A stretch of DNA of 45,116 nt from an uncultured Acetobacteraceae bacterium (lineage in GTDB: Bacteria; Pseudomonadota; Alphaproteobacteria; Acetobacterales; Acetobacteraceae). This document shows, piece after piece, positions 23,857 to 32,630 of the stretch. Both the position numbers and the translations under genes were made by a program. The stretch is taken from NCBI GenBank assembly GCA_903924985.1, contig CAIYDT010000132.1, forward strand, positions 1 to 45,116, given 5' to 3'. Below the pieces are notes generated by a model, which was given only the letters and a program-made list of their open reading frames with translations, was not told where the DNA came from and made no database searches. Every line of letters starts with the position of its first letter. Position 1 is the stretch's first letter.

Positions 23857-25862
23857 AGCCACATCACGAGTATCAGGAGCAGAACGATGAGAGCCGCGAA
23901 CACGAGGCTCAGATAGCGCCGGATGGTTTGGAACTGGAGCACGTTGAGGCGACCGGCCACCGCATCGACGGCGCGGGCCACTGGCGCATACAGCATTTCC
24001 CATATCAGATCGCGGATATCCACATGCAGGAGTGCCGGGCGCGGATCGCCGGGAGGCGCCATGCGCACGTGCTCTCGTGCACGGAAAACGCTCGTTCCGA
24101 ATACGCGCCGAATGGGCTGAGCAAAACTCCCCGCCGTGTACTGGGTAATGGGGCTTGCGTTGGGATAACCGCAATCCCACGGCGGCGCACGCCGCAATGC
24201 ATGGGATGCCAAACGATGGATCGCATAGCTGGCGAGCGAGGCGGAGACCGCGATGAAAAGGAAAATGAGCAGCCCGTTATAGGAACTCCGGCCTTCGGCG
24301 ATCGGCACGATAGACAGCCACGGGACCCCAAGCTGGACCGGCATGCGGTCGCCAACCAGCCCGCTGACGACCGGCGTCAAACTATCGATGACAAAGCCCG
24401 GCAGAACGCCCGCCAGCAGGCAAAGCCCAGCCAGGGCAAACATCGCGACGACCGAAAACCGGTCGACCTCGTGCGCGTTCACGGCGGCCGATGTGCGCGG
24501 CCGGCCGAGAAAGGTGACACCGAATGCCTTGACGAAGCAGGCTGCCGCGAGAGCCGCCGACAGCGCCAAAAGGCCGCCAGCTGCTGGAATGAAAACCTTG
24601 AGGCCCCATTGAGGCAAATCGGGACTCTGCAAAATGGCCTGAAAAGTCAACCATTCCGAGACAAACCCGTTGAGCGGCGGAAGCGCCGAGATCGCGACGC
24701 AACCAACAAGAAACGTAAAGGCCGTCAACGGCATCTGGTGGATAAGGCCGCCCAAATGCTCCATATCGCGCTCGCCCGTCGCCGTCAGCACCGCTCCCGA
24801 ACCGAAGAACAGAAGGCTCTTGAAGAGCGAGTGGTTAAAGACATGGAAGAGCGCCGCGGTAAGGGCGAGCGCCGCGGCCCAGGTGACATGGTTCGCCTGG
24901 AAAGCCAGCGCCAGACCGAGTCCGATGTAGATGATGCCGATGTTCTCGACCGTATGATAGGCAAGCAGCCGCTTGAGATCGTGCTGCATGAGCGCATAGA
25001 GAACGCCGAGCGCGGCGCTGACGCCACCGAGAGCGAGCACCACCATGGACCACCACCACTCCGGCGGTCCAAGAAGGTCCAGGACGATGCGGATAAAGCC
25101 GTAAACTGCGACCTTCGTCATGACGCCGCTCATCAACGCCGACACATGACTCGGCGCGGCCGGGTGAGCAAGCGGCAGCCACACATGAAGCGGCACGAGG
25201 CCGGCCTTCGAGCCGGCACCGAGCAGAACGAGCGCCAGCACCAGCGCCGACAACACAGGCCCCAGGCGGTTTGTTCGCATTGCCTCGAAACCGTACGCAC
25301 CATCGGGACCGGCCAGCAGCGCAAATGCAAGTAGCAGGCAAAGCGTGCCAAAACTCGCCATGATGATATAGATGTAGCCGGCTCGTACGTTCTCGCTAAT
25401 ACGATGATGGGCCATCACCAGCCCCCACGACGTAAGCGACATGAACTCCCAGGACAGAAGAAAAGTGAACGCATCGTCCGCCAGAACCACGAGATTCATG
25501 CCGGCCAGGAACGCTGGGAAGAGCGGCAATACCCGGTGGGGTGCCGACTCGTGGCGGCCATATCCGATCCCGTAGAGGCTCGCCGCGGCGCTTCCGAGAT
25601 TGACCACGATCAGAAAGAACGCGGCGAGTGGGTCGATACGGAAATGGGCGCCAAGCCAAGGGAGCCCAAACGGCAAAACGGCCGTGGCCGGCTCCGCACC
25701 ACCAAGGAGGCCATCCAGGGCGCCACCCAATGACACTAGCGAGACGGCAAGGCAGGCTCCATAGACGATCGGAGTGGCGACGAACCGCCGGGCGGTCGCG
25801 ATAGCCAAGGCGGACGTTGCAAGCAACGCCGCGGTGCACAACAGGGCGAGCGTGGCCAGCAT
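23853..25862 (-). CDS. hyfB: Hydrogenase-4-like membrane subunit B (NuoL/antiporter-like)
   Basis: This 669-residue protein has about sixteen membrane helices and is the largest pump-like subunit. The proton-channel residues are visible: Glu139 in LLSWEFMSLTSW, Lys219 in GAGSKAGLVPLHVWLP, Lys250 in SGVMTKVAVYG, and HDLKRLLAYHTVENIGII. The C-terminal extension carries PPWDCGYPNASPITQYTAGSF, typical of HyfB/HycC. The ATG at 25862 lies 6 bases after the stop of a small ORF and has no clear ribosome binding site of its own, so translation is probably coupled to that ORF. It leads the run of six hyf-like genes. Confidence 0.93.
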   Translation of the reverse strand: MLATLALLCTAALLATSALAIATARRFVATPIVYGACLAVSLVSLGGALDGLLGGAEPATAVLPFGLPWLGAHFRIDPLAAFFLIVVNLGSAAASLYGIGYGRHESAPHRVLPLFPAFLAGMNLVVLADDAFTFLLSWEFMSLTSWGLVMAHHRISENVRAGYIYIIMASFGTLCLLLAFALLAGPDGAYGFEAMRTNRLGPVLSALVLALVLLGAGSKAGLVPLHVWLPLAHPAAPSHVSALMSGVMTKVAVYGFIRIVLDLLGPPEWWWSMVVLALGGVSAALGVLYALMQHDLKRLLAYHTVENIGIIYIGLGLALAFQANHVTWAAALALTAALFHVFNHSLFKSLLFFGSGAVLTATGERDMEHLGGLIHQMPLTAFTFLVGCVAISALPPLNGFVSEWLTFQAILQSPDLPQWGLKVFIPAAGGLLALSAALAAACFVKAFGVTFLGRPRTSAAVNAHEVDRFSVVAMFALAGLCLLAGVLPGFVIDSLTPVVSGLVGDRMPVQLGVPWLSIVPIAEGRSSYNGLLIFLFIAVSASLASYAIHRLASHALRRAPPWDCGYPNASPITQYTAGSFAQPIRRVFGTSVFRAREHVRMAPPGDPRPALLHVDIRDLIWEMLYAPVARAVDAVAGRLNVLQFQTIRRYLSLVFAALIVLLLILVMWL

Positions 25863-25868
25863 ATTCGT

Positions 25869-26069
25869 TTATTGTCGTAGCGCGCGGAGCGAAAAGACCT
25901 CCGGCAGGTATTGCAAACGGGCATCGACATCGACCCGTGTCCCGCCCGGCTGGTCGCGGCCAATGCGGGGGCCGGCGTCCACAACAACAAGGCCCGCCGA
26001 GGGTTTTGAACGCCTGTGTTTGGCGAAGGGTTCCCAGCCACGCCAGCCGTCGTCACCGATTGCGCCCAC
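25869..26069 (-). CDS. Small hypothetical protein at the head of the hyf-like operon
   Basis: A 66-residue frame starts with GTG at 26069, behind an excellent AGGAGGG sequence about 5 bases upstream, and stops 6 bases before hyfB. The product is soluble and polar (GAIGDDGWRGWEPFAKHRR at the start, then LVVVDAGPRIGRDQPGG), with no Cys and no membrane segment. I recognise no family. The ribosome binding site and the near-contiguous placement, with hyfB lacking its own site, argue that it is translated and couples to hyfB. It may be a regulatory or assembly peptide, or only a leader. Bases 26070-26146 before it probably hold the operon promoter. Confidence 0.55.
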   Translation of the reverse strand: MGAIGDDGWRGWEPFAKHRRSKPSAGLVVVDAGPRIGRDQPGGTRVDVDARLQYLPEVFSLRALRQ

Positions 26070-26146
26070 CGATCCCTCCTGGATTACGGTGCAACTTATT
26101 GGAAGCTGGGCTTATTTTGCTTGGGTGTCAACTTTCGGGGGGCCCC

Positions 26147-27463
26147 TCAAGCCTCCCGCAACACGGCCCGCGCCTGCCGCCTCCCCCGCACCCCAAGCGC
26201 GATCATCGTCACCGTCGCCATCCCAGCCGTCACGCAGGTGACCAGGAAAATCTGTCTCGGCGGCCAACCCTGCCCGAGCAGATACCCACCGACCCAAGGG
26301 CCGGCGATGCCTCCGAGCCGCCCGACGCCCAGCGCCCACCCCATCCCGGTATTTCGCACCCGCGCGGGGTAAAGTGCCCCGGTGAAGCCGTTGATGCCGG
26401 TCATGCTCCCCACCGTGCAGGCTCCGATCAGGAACAGCACCAGCAGCAGCACCGTATACGGCAAATTCAGTAGCCCGATCGCGGCAACGCTCAGGATGCC
26501 GGTGAACAGCATCACCGTCAGAACGTTCGGCGGCCCGAACCGGGTCGCCAGCGGCACGACCAGGAAGATGCTGATCAGCGGCCCGGCGTCCGCGAAGGAC
26601 GAAGCCGCCACGGCATCGGCTGGGGACAGTCCGGATAGCGACAGCACTGTCGGCATCCAGTAGCTGACCAGATACAAGCTCATGAGATTGGCGAAATACA
26701 GCAGCCAGATCAAAATCGTGGTCGCCCCGAGCCCATCGCGGAACAACCCCGCTACGGGGTTGCCTTGCGCGACATCCAGTTCGTGCGATGGAGCGCTATA
26801 ATCGATATCGAGCCGCGCCAGCAGCCGCTTGGCGCTGTCGGTCAAGCGACCTTTGGCGAGCAGGAAGCGGGGGGATTCCGGCAACCACAGCAGCATCACC
26901 GGGATCAACGCCAGCGGCAGCAGTCCGCCGATCCAGAAAATCGCCGGCCAGCCATAGATGGGCAACAACTGCGCCACGATCTGCTTGCCCAGGAAGCCTC
27001 CTAATGGCGAACCCGTAAACACGATCATGATCGTGACGGCTCGCAGCCGTACGGGGATGTAGTCGGACGACAGCGCCACCGTAACGGGCATGACCGCGCC
27101 AATGCCGATGCCGGTGAACAGGCGGTATATCACCAGTTCGGATATCGATCCGGCTTGGGTGCAGGCCAGCGACGTGATCCCCAGGATCAGCAAAGCCCCA
27201 ATCATCACCGGTTTGCGCCCGATCCGGTCTCCCAACGGCCCAGAGCCTAGCGCGCCGATCATGATGCCCACGCTGGACATCACGAACGTATTGGCGAAAG
27301 CCGCGCCTGGCTGGTGCCACACCCGGATGAGCGCCGGCACCGCCATCGAAATGGAGGTTATATCGAACCCGTCGAACAACTGCGCCAATGTACACAACAA
27401 GGCGACGCGGATTTGCAGCGCCCCGATGGACTGGTTCTCAAGCCGAGATTCGGTGTGGGACAT
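26147..27463 (-). CDS. MFS transporter, aromatic acid:H+ symporter (AAHS) type
   Basis: The 438-residue protein has twelve membrane helices. AAHS traits are visible: LAQLFDGFDITSISMAVPAL in TM1 with the DGFD motif, LGDRIGRKPVMIGALL after TM2, and the central PESPRFLLAKGR. Members import aromatic or other weak acids with protons. The start is the ATG at 27463 with AAGGAA upstream; the frame is open further but overlaps the LLM gene. The first 26 bases overlap the 3' end of the LLM oxidoreductase gene, so the two are co-transcribed. The pair, plus the upstream binding protein, suggests uptake and oxidation of an organic compound. No aromatic-ring gene is next to it. Confidence 0.88.
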   Translation of the reverse strand: MSHTESRLENQSIGALQIRVALLCTLAQLFDGFDITSISMAVPALIRVWHQPGAAFANTFVMSSVGIMIGALGSGPLGDRIGRKPVMIGALLILGITSLACTQAGSISELVIYRLFTGIGIGAVMPVTVALSSDYIPVRLRAVTIMIVFTGSPLGGFLGKQIVAQLLPIYGWPAIFWIGGLLPLALIPVMLLWLPESPRFLLAKGRLTDSAKRLLARLDIDYSAPSHELDVAQGNPVAGLFRDGLGATTILIWLLYFANLMSLYLVSYWMPTVLSLSGLSPADAVAASSFADAGPLISIFLVVPLATRFGPPNVLTVMLFTGILSVAAIGLLNLPYTVLLLVLFLIGACTVGSMTGINGFTGALYPARVRNTGMGWALGVGRLGGIAGPWVGGYLLGQGWPPRQIFLVTCVTAGMATVTMIALGVRGRRQARAVLREA

Positions 27464-28661
27464 GGTCCGTTCCTTCCAACGCCGCGGGGACATGGGTGAT
27501 TTGGTGGGCTTGCAGGATGGGCAGCACATCGCGGCCGAAGCGGCGGATTTGTTCCACGAACATCTCCTGCGGCATGGCACCCCGGTTGAAGTTCACCTGC
27601 ACCGTGCCGGCGCCGGTGTGTTCGGCCAGGCGGATGATTTTGGCCGCGACCTCGCCCGGCGTACCCCAGGGTAGGCGGTCGGCCATTTTCTCCATGTCCG
27701 CCATGGTCATATTGCGGAAGTCGCCACGATTGAACTCGGCCGCGCGAAGGTTCTCGGCCCTCACGTAATCGGTGGACGACGTCGTGCTGTATCCCGTCTC
27801 CCGCTGCATCGCGGTTTCGGTGAAGTTGCCGTGGCTGAACAAGGTGCGGTTGAAATACAGCAGATACGGGCCGCACTCGCGGATCGCCGCCTCCTTGCTG
27901 TCAGCCACATACGCCGACACGCCTACGGACAGATGGTCCGGCGTAATGCGCACACCGTTCGCCGCGAGGCACTTGGCGTAATAAGCAATGATATCGTCTT
28001 GCAACCCGCCCGGCGCCAAACCCGGCGTGATGCGGATATCGTTGCGCGCCGCGAACTCGATCGACTCCTTGCTGCTGACAACGGGGGTCCAGATCTCCGG
28101 CCGGGGTTGCTGCACCGGCCGAGGCCAAAGCGCCACATCCTTGTACGACCAAAAGCGACCCTGATAGGAAAACACGTCCTCGGTCCAGACCCGCGTCACG
28201 ATATCGAACGCTTCCTCGAACCGAGCCCGCGAATCCGCCAGCGGGACGTTGTGCACCTGGTATTCCCGGGGGATGCCCCGCGCGAAACCGGAAATCAGCC
28301 GCCCGTTCGACAGGCAATCCAGCATCGCCAGCTCTTCCGCCAGCCGCAACGGCTCATGCAGTGGCAACAGATTGCCATAGATCAGCAGCTTGCACCGCTT
28401 GGTCCGCTGCGCTGCCGACGCCGCCATCAAATTGGGAGAGTTCATCAGGCCGTATGGGGAACAATGATGCTCATTGAACCCCAGCCCATCGTAACCAAGT
28501 TGGTCGATCAGCTCCCACGCATCCAGATGTTCCGCGTAGGTGCGAACCGCGACCTCCGGCTTGAAGTGCCGTGACGAAAGCGGATAGGGCAACTCGCCCC
28601 CGGTTTTCAAGTGGTCGAGTTGCTCCCCGTAGGCTAGCAGGTCGAAAACGAAGACTTTCAT
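27438..28661 (-). CDS. LLM-class flavin-dependent oxidoreductase (luciferase-like monooxygenase)
   Basis: This 407-residue TIM-barrel protein belongs to the bacterial-luciferase superfamily. Typical blocks are YDGLGFNEHHCSPYGLMNSP (about 56-75), the LLPLHEPLRLAEELAMLDCLSNGRL stretch and SGFARGIPREY. Members use reduced FMN (or F420) to oxidise small molecules or cleave C-S bonds; the reductase partner is not in the window. It overlaps the binding-protein gene at its start (ATGA, 28658-28661) and the MFS gene at its end by 26 bases, so the three form one operon (binding protein, LLM, MFS). The C-terminal 30 residues are variable. The substrate is unknown. Confidence 0.88.
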   Translation of the reverse strand: MKVFVFDLLAYGEQLDHLKTGGELPYPLSSRHFKPEVAVRTYAEHLDAWELIDQLGYDGLGFNEHHCSPYGLMNSPNLMAASAAQRTKRCKLLIYGNLLPLHEPLRLAEELAMLDCLSNGRLISGFARGIPREYQVHNVPLADSRARFEEAFDIVTRVWTEDVFSYQGRFWSYKDVALWPRPVQQPRPEIWTPVVSSKESIEFAARNDIRITPGLAPGGLQDDIIAYYAKCLAANGVRITPDHLSVGVSAYVADSKEAAIRECGPYLLYFNRTLFSHGNFTETAMQRETGYSTTSSTDYVRAENLRAAEFNRGDFRNMTMADMEKMADRLPWGTPGEVAAKIIRLAEHTGAGTVQVNFNRGAMPQEMFVEQIRRFGRDVLPILQAHQITHVPAALEGTDHVPHRISA

Positions 28662-29899
28662 GGGCTTCCAATCTGGTAGGGCGTGCGCAGAGTCCCGGAA
28701 CGGTACTCCTTCGGGATCAACACTATCTCGGTCTCAGGGTTACGGAACTGATCCAGATCGTTGCCTTTGATCCCCTGGAACTGCGTCCAGACCAGCCGGT
28801 TCTCCGCCCACTCGCCATCCTTACTATAAACGATGTCGCCAACAACGGTCTTGAACGTGTGCGAGTGCATGTAGTCCGCCAGCTTGCCATCATCCAGCGA
28901 ATGAACCGCGTTCACCGCCTGCTCCAGCACCTGCATCCGAGCATAGGCAAACGGCGGCAGGAACACGCCCAGTGGGTCCACGCCCTCCGCCACTGCTCGG
29001 GATTGGTAAATTTTCAGGAATTCCATCACCCCCGGGAATTGTAGCTTGGGTGCCGGAACCCATTGCTCGCCGAGTACGATATCGTTCAGCAACGGCCCAA
29101 GCTGGGTTTTCATCGACGCGGTTGCCAAACCGACCAGGCTGCCGCCGAGCATGCGCGCTTTCAGCCCCATCTCCGTGGCGGCACGTAGGATGCCCGTGGT
29201 ATCCGCGGGATACGACGCGATGTAGATCAGGTCTGGGTTGGTGGCTTTCAGTGCGCGCACGATCGGGGTGTAGTCGGTTGTGGTGGGCGGGTAGCTGCCG
29301 TCGTAGACAACTTTCAGGCCCGCGGCTGCGGCGTTGACCTTGGCGCCGTCGGTGCCATTGCGCGCGAACTCGGTATCCGAACCCAGGATCGCCACCGTAG
29401 TCGGTTTCGGGTCCAGTTCCATCGCCAGATCGAAATAGCCCTTGGAAAACGCCACCTTGGCGTCCGGCCCCGTGGCGATCATCGAGAACGATCGCGGGTA
29501 ATGAAACTGCGCGTTGGTCGCCAAGGAGAACAACGACAGGTACAGCTTCTTATGGGTGATCGCCACGGGCATCGCCGGCACCGCCATATTGGTGGCATAA
29601 CCGGACAGCACGAAGTCGACATGGTCGACGTCCAGCAGCTTCACATACAGGCCGGGGACGTTCGCCGGGTTGCTCTGGTTGTCGTAGTAAATAAGCTTCA
29701 CCGGCCGCCCGAGCAATCCGCCCTTCGCGTTGATCTGCTCGGCCCAGATTTGCATGGCAACGATGCCGGACTTGCCTATGACGGCCAGACTGCCCGTCAA
29801 GGCCTCCCCGAAGCCGATTTTGATCGGTTCTGGCTCCGCCGCTCGGGCTGGCACCCACGCCAGCGTAACAGCGAACAACAAGGCGATAATGGATCGCAT
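28658..29899 (-). CDS. Branched-chain amino acid-type (LivK-like) ABC substrate-binding protein
   Basis: This 413-residue secreted protein has a signal peptide (RSIIALLFAVTLAWVPARA) and a type I periplasmic binding fold. The Liv-family start, IKIGFGEALTGSLAVIGKSG, the NAKGGLLGRPVKLIYYDNQS segment and NPDLIYIASYPADTTGIL are characteristic. Relatives bind amino acids, amides, urea or aromatic acids. The start ATG has GGGAGGAAAACC just upstream. No Liv-type permease or ATPase genes accompany it; the next genes are an LLM oxidoreductase and an MFS carrier. It may serve a transporter encoded elsewhere or a sensory role. Confidence 0.9.
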   Translation of the reverse strand: MRSIIALLFAVTLAWVPARAAEPEPIKIGFGEALTGSLAVIGKSGIVAMQIWAEQINAKGGLLGRPVKLIYYDNQSNPANVPGLYVKLLDVDHVDFVLSGYATNMAVPAMPVAITHKKLYLSLFSLATNAQFHYPRSFSMIATGPDAKVAFSKGYFDLAMELDPKPTTVAILGSDTEFARNGTDGAKVNAAAAGLKVVYDGSYPPTTTDYTPIVRALKATNPDLIYIASYPADTTGILRAATEMGLKARMLGGSLVGLATASMKTQLGPLLNDIVLGEQWVPAPKLQFPGVMEFLKIYQSRAVAEGVDPLGVFLPPFAYARMQVLEQAVNAVHSLDDGKLADYMHSHTFKTVVGDIVYSKDGEWAENRLVWTQFQGIKGNDLDQFRNPETEIVLIPKEYRSGTLRTPYQIGSP

Positions 29900-29965
29900 G
29901 GTTTTCCTCCCGTGCCCGGCATTTTGCGGGCTTAACGGCAGGATGCTACAGCTTGCGACGGTTGG

Positions 29966-30733
29966 CTACCGGTCGCCGCCAAAAATACCGCGGAACACGG
30001 CACCGGCCGCGGCGGTGCCGGGATCGGTGGTCGTGGCCACGGTCTCCCCATGCGGCAAATAGGGCGACAGCGCGTGCGCCAAAGTCGGCACCGTCATGGT
30101 TTGCAGCCAAACCCGGCCGGGCCCGACCAGCCGGACGAGAAAAATCCCATCGCCGCCGAACAGAGCGTTCTTGATGCCGGGGATGGTGGTGATGTCGAAG
30201 GTCACGCTGTCCTCGAACATGCCGACATGCCCGGGATGAACCAGCAGCGTTTCGCCAGGTTGCAGCTCCGGGTTGACGATTTCCCCGCCCAGCGCGACCC
30301 AGGCTTGGCAGTTGCCGGTGATGTGCTGCAGCAGGAATCCCTCCCCGCCGAAGATGCCGGCACCGAGGGATCGTTGCAGGGCGGTGGTCAGAACCACGCC
30401 CTGGGTGCCGCATAGGAACCCGTGCCGGTGCACCATGTAGCCGCGCCCGTCCCGCACATCGACGGGCAGGACCTGGCCGGGGACCTTGGGGGTGAAGGCC
30501 ACGCCCCCAGTGCCACCGTTGGACGAGAACTCCGTCATGAACAGCCCGCCACCCGACACCGCGCGGGTGATCGCCCCCCACAGGCCGGAGGACCCGGCGG
30601 TGGCGGTGGTGGTGTTCATCTGGATGTTCGGCGTCATCCAGGCCAGCTCGCCAGGGGGTGCAACCACGACTTCCCCGGGTTCGAGCGCCAGTTCCAGAAC
30701 GGGCAACAAGCTACCGGAGATCAGCGATTGCAT
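29966..30733 (-). CDS. AIM24-family protein
   Basis: This 255-residue, all-beta, glycine-rich protein matches the AIM24/TIGR00266 family: ALEPGEVVVAPPGELAWMTPN near the N-terminus and GGGLFMTEFSSNGG in the first repeat. It has a double-stranded beta-helix-like two-domain form and no signal peptide. In yeast, Aim24 affects mitochondrial inner-membrane organisation; the bacterial role is unknown, though it often appears with stress or membrane genes. It is followed upstream by the RraA-like gene (10 bases away) on the same strand, so the two are likely co-transcribed without an obvious shared function. Confidence 0.85.
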   Translation of the reverse strand: MQSLISGSLLPVLELALEPGEVVVAPPGELAWMTPNIQMNTTTATAGSSGLWGAITRAVSGGGLFMTEFSSNGGTGGVAFTPKVPGQVLPVDVRDGRGYMVHRHGFLCGTQGVVLTTALQRSLGAGIFGGEGFLLQHITGNCQAWVALGGEIVNPELQPGETLLVHPGHVGMFEDSVTFDITTIPGIKNALFGGDGIFLVRLVGPGRVWLQTMTVPTLAHALSPYLPHGETVATTTDPGTAAAGAVFRGIFGGDR

Positions 30734-30742
30734 GGGACGGTC

Positions 30743-31450
30743 CTATTTTTGGCCGGCTTTCCAGGCGTCGTAGCGGGCCTTGTTCTCGGCGTTGGGCGGA
30801 TACAGGCCGGGCAGAGAGGCGCCGGCATTCACCTCACCCATGATCCACTCTTCCATCTGCTCCTGTTCGGCGGCAACCGCGGCGACTTCCTCGATCATCG
30901 CCTTGGGGATCACCACAGCGCCGTCGTCGTCGACCATGATCAGGTCGTCGGGAAACACCGCGACTCCGCCGCAGCCGATCGGCTCCTGCCAGTTGATGAA
31001 GGTCAGCGCGGCGACAGACGCCGGGGCGGCGGTGCCCTGGCACCACACCGGCAGCCCGGTGCCCAGCACGCCGAACATGTCGCGCATCACCCCGTCGGTG
31101 ACCAGCCCGGCCACGCCCTTCTTGGCCATGCGGGCGCACAGAATGTCCCCGAAAATGCCGGCATCGGTCACGCCCATGGCGTCGGCGACGGCGATGCAAC
31201 CCACCGGCATCGCCTCAATGGCGGAGCGGGTGGAGATCGGCGAAGACCAGGACGCCGGCGTCGCCAGGTCCTCCCGCGCCGGCACGAACCGCAGCGTGAA
31301 CGCGTGGCCCAGCAGGCGGGGCTGCCCGGTGCGCACCGGGCGGGTGCCGCGCATCCAAACGTTCCGCAGCCCCTTCTTGAGCAGCACGGTGGTGATGGTG
31401 CCGGTGGAAACGCCCGCAAGGGCGGCGGCGATCTTGGGGTCGACGGTCAT
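30743..31450 (-). CDS. RraA-like / HMG-aldolase family protein
   Basis: The 235-residue protein belongs to the RraA/4-hydroxy-4-methyl-2-oxoglutarate aldolase family. The signature is GLVTDGVMRDMFGV (Arg123-Asp124, which bind substrate and metal in the aldolases), with MPVGCIAVADAMG and FGDILCARMAKKG upstream. Family members either cleave oxo-dicarboxylic acids or modulate RNase E. The catabolic context here favours the aldolase reading (inference). The C-terminal tail is longer than in RraA proper. The start ATG at 31450 has only a weak ribosome binding site. It diverges from the pfkB gene, leaving 173 bases between the starts. Confidence 0.85.
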   Translation of the reverse strand: MTVDPKIAAALAGVSTGTITTVLLKKGLRNVWMRGTRPVRTGQPRLLGHAFTLRFVPAREDLATPASWSSPISTRSAIEAMPVGCIAVADAMGVTDAGIFGDILCARMAKKGVAGLVTDGVMRDMFGVLGTGLPVWCQGTAAPASVAALTFINWQEPIGCGGVAVFPDDLIMVDDDGAVVIPKAMIEEVAAVAAEQEQMEEWIMGEVNAGASLPGLYPPNAENKARYDAWKAGQK

Positions 31451-31623
31451 GGATGGGGTCCCGATGCGGCATCACGAAGGCCGCGATCTTGCCCCGTCCG
31501 ACCGCCGAACGCCAGACACAACCAATTCAGGTGGATACCGGCTTGCGGCGATCGCGTCCTGCGTTCCCCCGTTCAGTCGATCTATGTTGGCGCGAAACGC
31601 CTTTCTGGGGCAAGTTGGGCGCC

Positions 31624-32556
31624 ATGACCGGCCGCATCGTGACCCTGACGTTGAATCCCGCCGTCGATCTGGCATCGACCGCGGAGACCGTAATCCCAAC
31701 GCACAAAATCCGCACCACGAATGAGCACATCGACCCCGGCGGCGGCGGCATCAACGTGTCGCGCGTTATCCACGCGCTCGGCGGGGACACGCTGGCGCTG
31801 GTGCTGGCCGGCGGGGCAACCGGGCATTTGATCGCGGAGATGCTGCGGGAAGCTGAGGTGCCCACCGAAATTCTGCCATTGGCCGGCCGCAGCCGCGTCA
31901 GCCTGACGGTCTACGACCGGTCGACGCAGCAGGAGTACCGCTTCGTGCCGGAAGGCCCCACCGTTTCGCCCGATGAACTACGCGCGACGCTGGACGCGAT
32001 CGGGAAAACGCGGGGCGCCTGGCTGGTCGCCAGCGGCAGCCTACCGCTCGGCGCACCCGACGGCATCTATGCAACGGTGGCTGGGATCGCGTCCGCGCAC
32101 GGCATGCATTTCGCCCTGGATACATCGGGAAAGGCGCTGGAGGCCGCACTGCACACCGGCCTCGATCTGATCAAACCGAGTCTGCGGGAGCTGGAGCATC
32201 TGGTCGGGCGGGCGTTGCCGGATGCGGCGTCCCAGGATGCCGAGGCGCTGAAGCTTGTGGAGTCCGGCGCGGCTCGGATGGTGGTGGTGACCCTCGGCGC
32301 CGACGGGGCGTTGTTGGCGACCCAGGATGGCGTGGCCCGTATGCCGGCACTGAAAGGCCCGGTGCGCAGCGCCGTGGGTGCGGGAGACGCGTTTCTGGCA
32401 TCGATGGTACTGGCGTTGGCGCGCGGTGCGGCTCCGACCGAGGCCCTGGCCTGGGGCATCGCCGCCGGTGCGGCCGCGATCGAGGGCGTCGGCACCGCTC
32501 GTGTGACACGAGCCGCCGTAGAGGCGTGCTACGAGAGACTGTCCAGCAACGCCTGA
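31624..32556 (+). CDS. pfkB: PfkB-type 1-/6-phosphofructokinase
   Basis: This 310-residue ribokinase-family kinase starts IVTLTLNPAVDLAST and closely follows the Escherichia coli PfkB layout. It has PGGGGINVSRVIHALGG (about 38-54) and the C-terminal anion-hole and catalytic motif VGAGDAF with Asp255. The PfkB form (GGGGINV) favours 6-phosphofructokinase-2 over LacC or FruK, but tagatose-6-phosphate or fructose-1-phosphate kinase cannot be excluded. The frame is open from 31453, yet homology begins at the ATG at 31624; the ribosome binding site is weak. It has no sugar-transport or glycolytic neighbour. The product is cytoplasmic and ATP-dependent. Confidence 0.88.
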   Translation: MTGRIVTLTLNPAVDLASTAETVIPTHKIRTTNEHIDPGGGGINVSRVIHALGGDTLALVLAGGATGHLIAEMLREAEVPTEILPLAGRSRVSLTVYDRSTQQEYRFVPEGPTVSPDELRATLDAIGKTRGAWLVASGSLPLGAPDGIYATVAGIASAHGMHFALDTSGKALEAALHTGLDLIKPSLRELEHLVGRALPDAASQDAEALKLVESGAARMVVVTLGADGALLATQDGVARMPALKGPVRSAVGAGDAFLASMVLALARGAAPTEALAWGIAAGAAAIEGVGTARVTRAAVEACYERLSSNA

Positions 32557-32630
32557 GCACGCGCCCGCTTCGCCGCATCGGCATCGCGGGCAACGATCCG
32601 ATGTAACACCGACCGTGCACGCGGATCGCG

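Noticed and set aside
30422-31627. Long plus-strand frame opposite the AIM24 and RraA-like genes
   Set aside because: Its Gly/Arg/His-rich composition is typical of an antisense shadow, and both opposing genes have clear family motifs.
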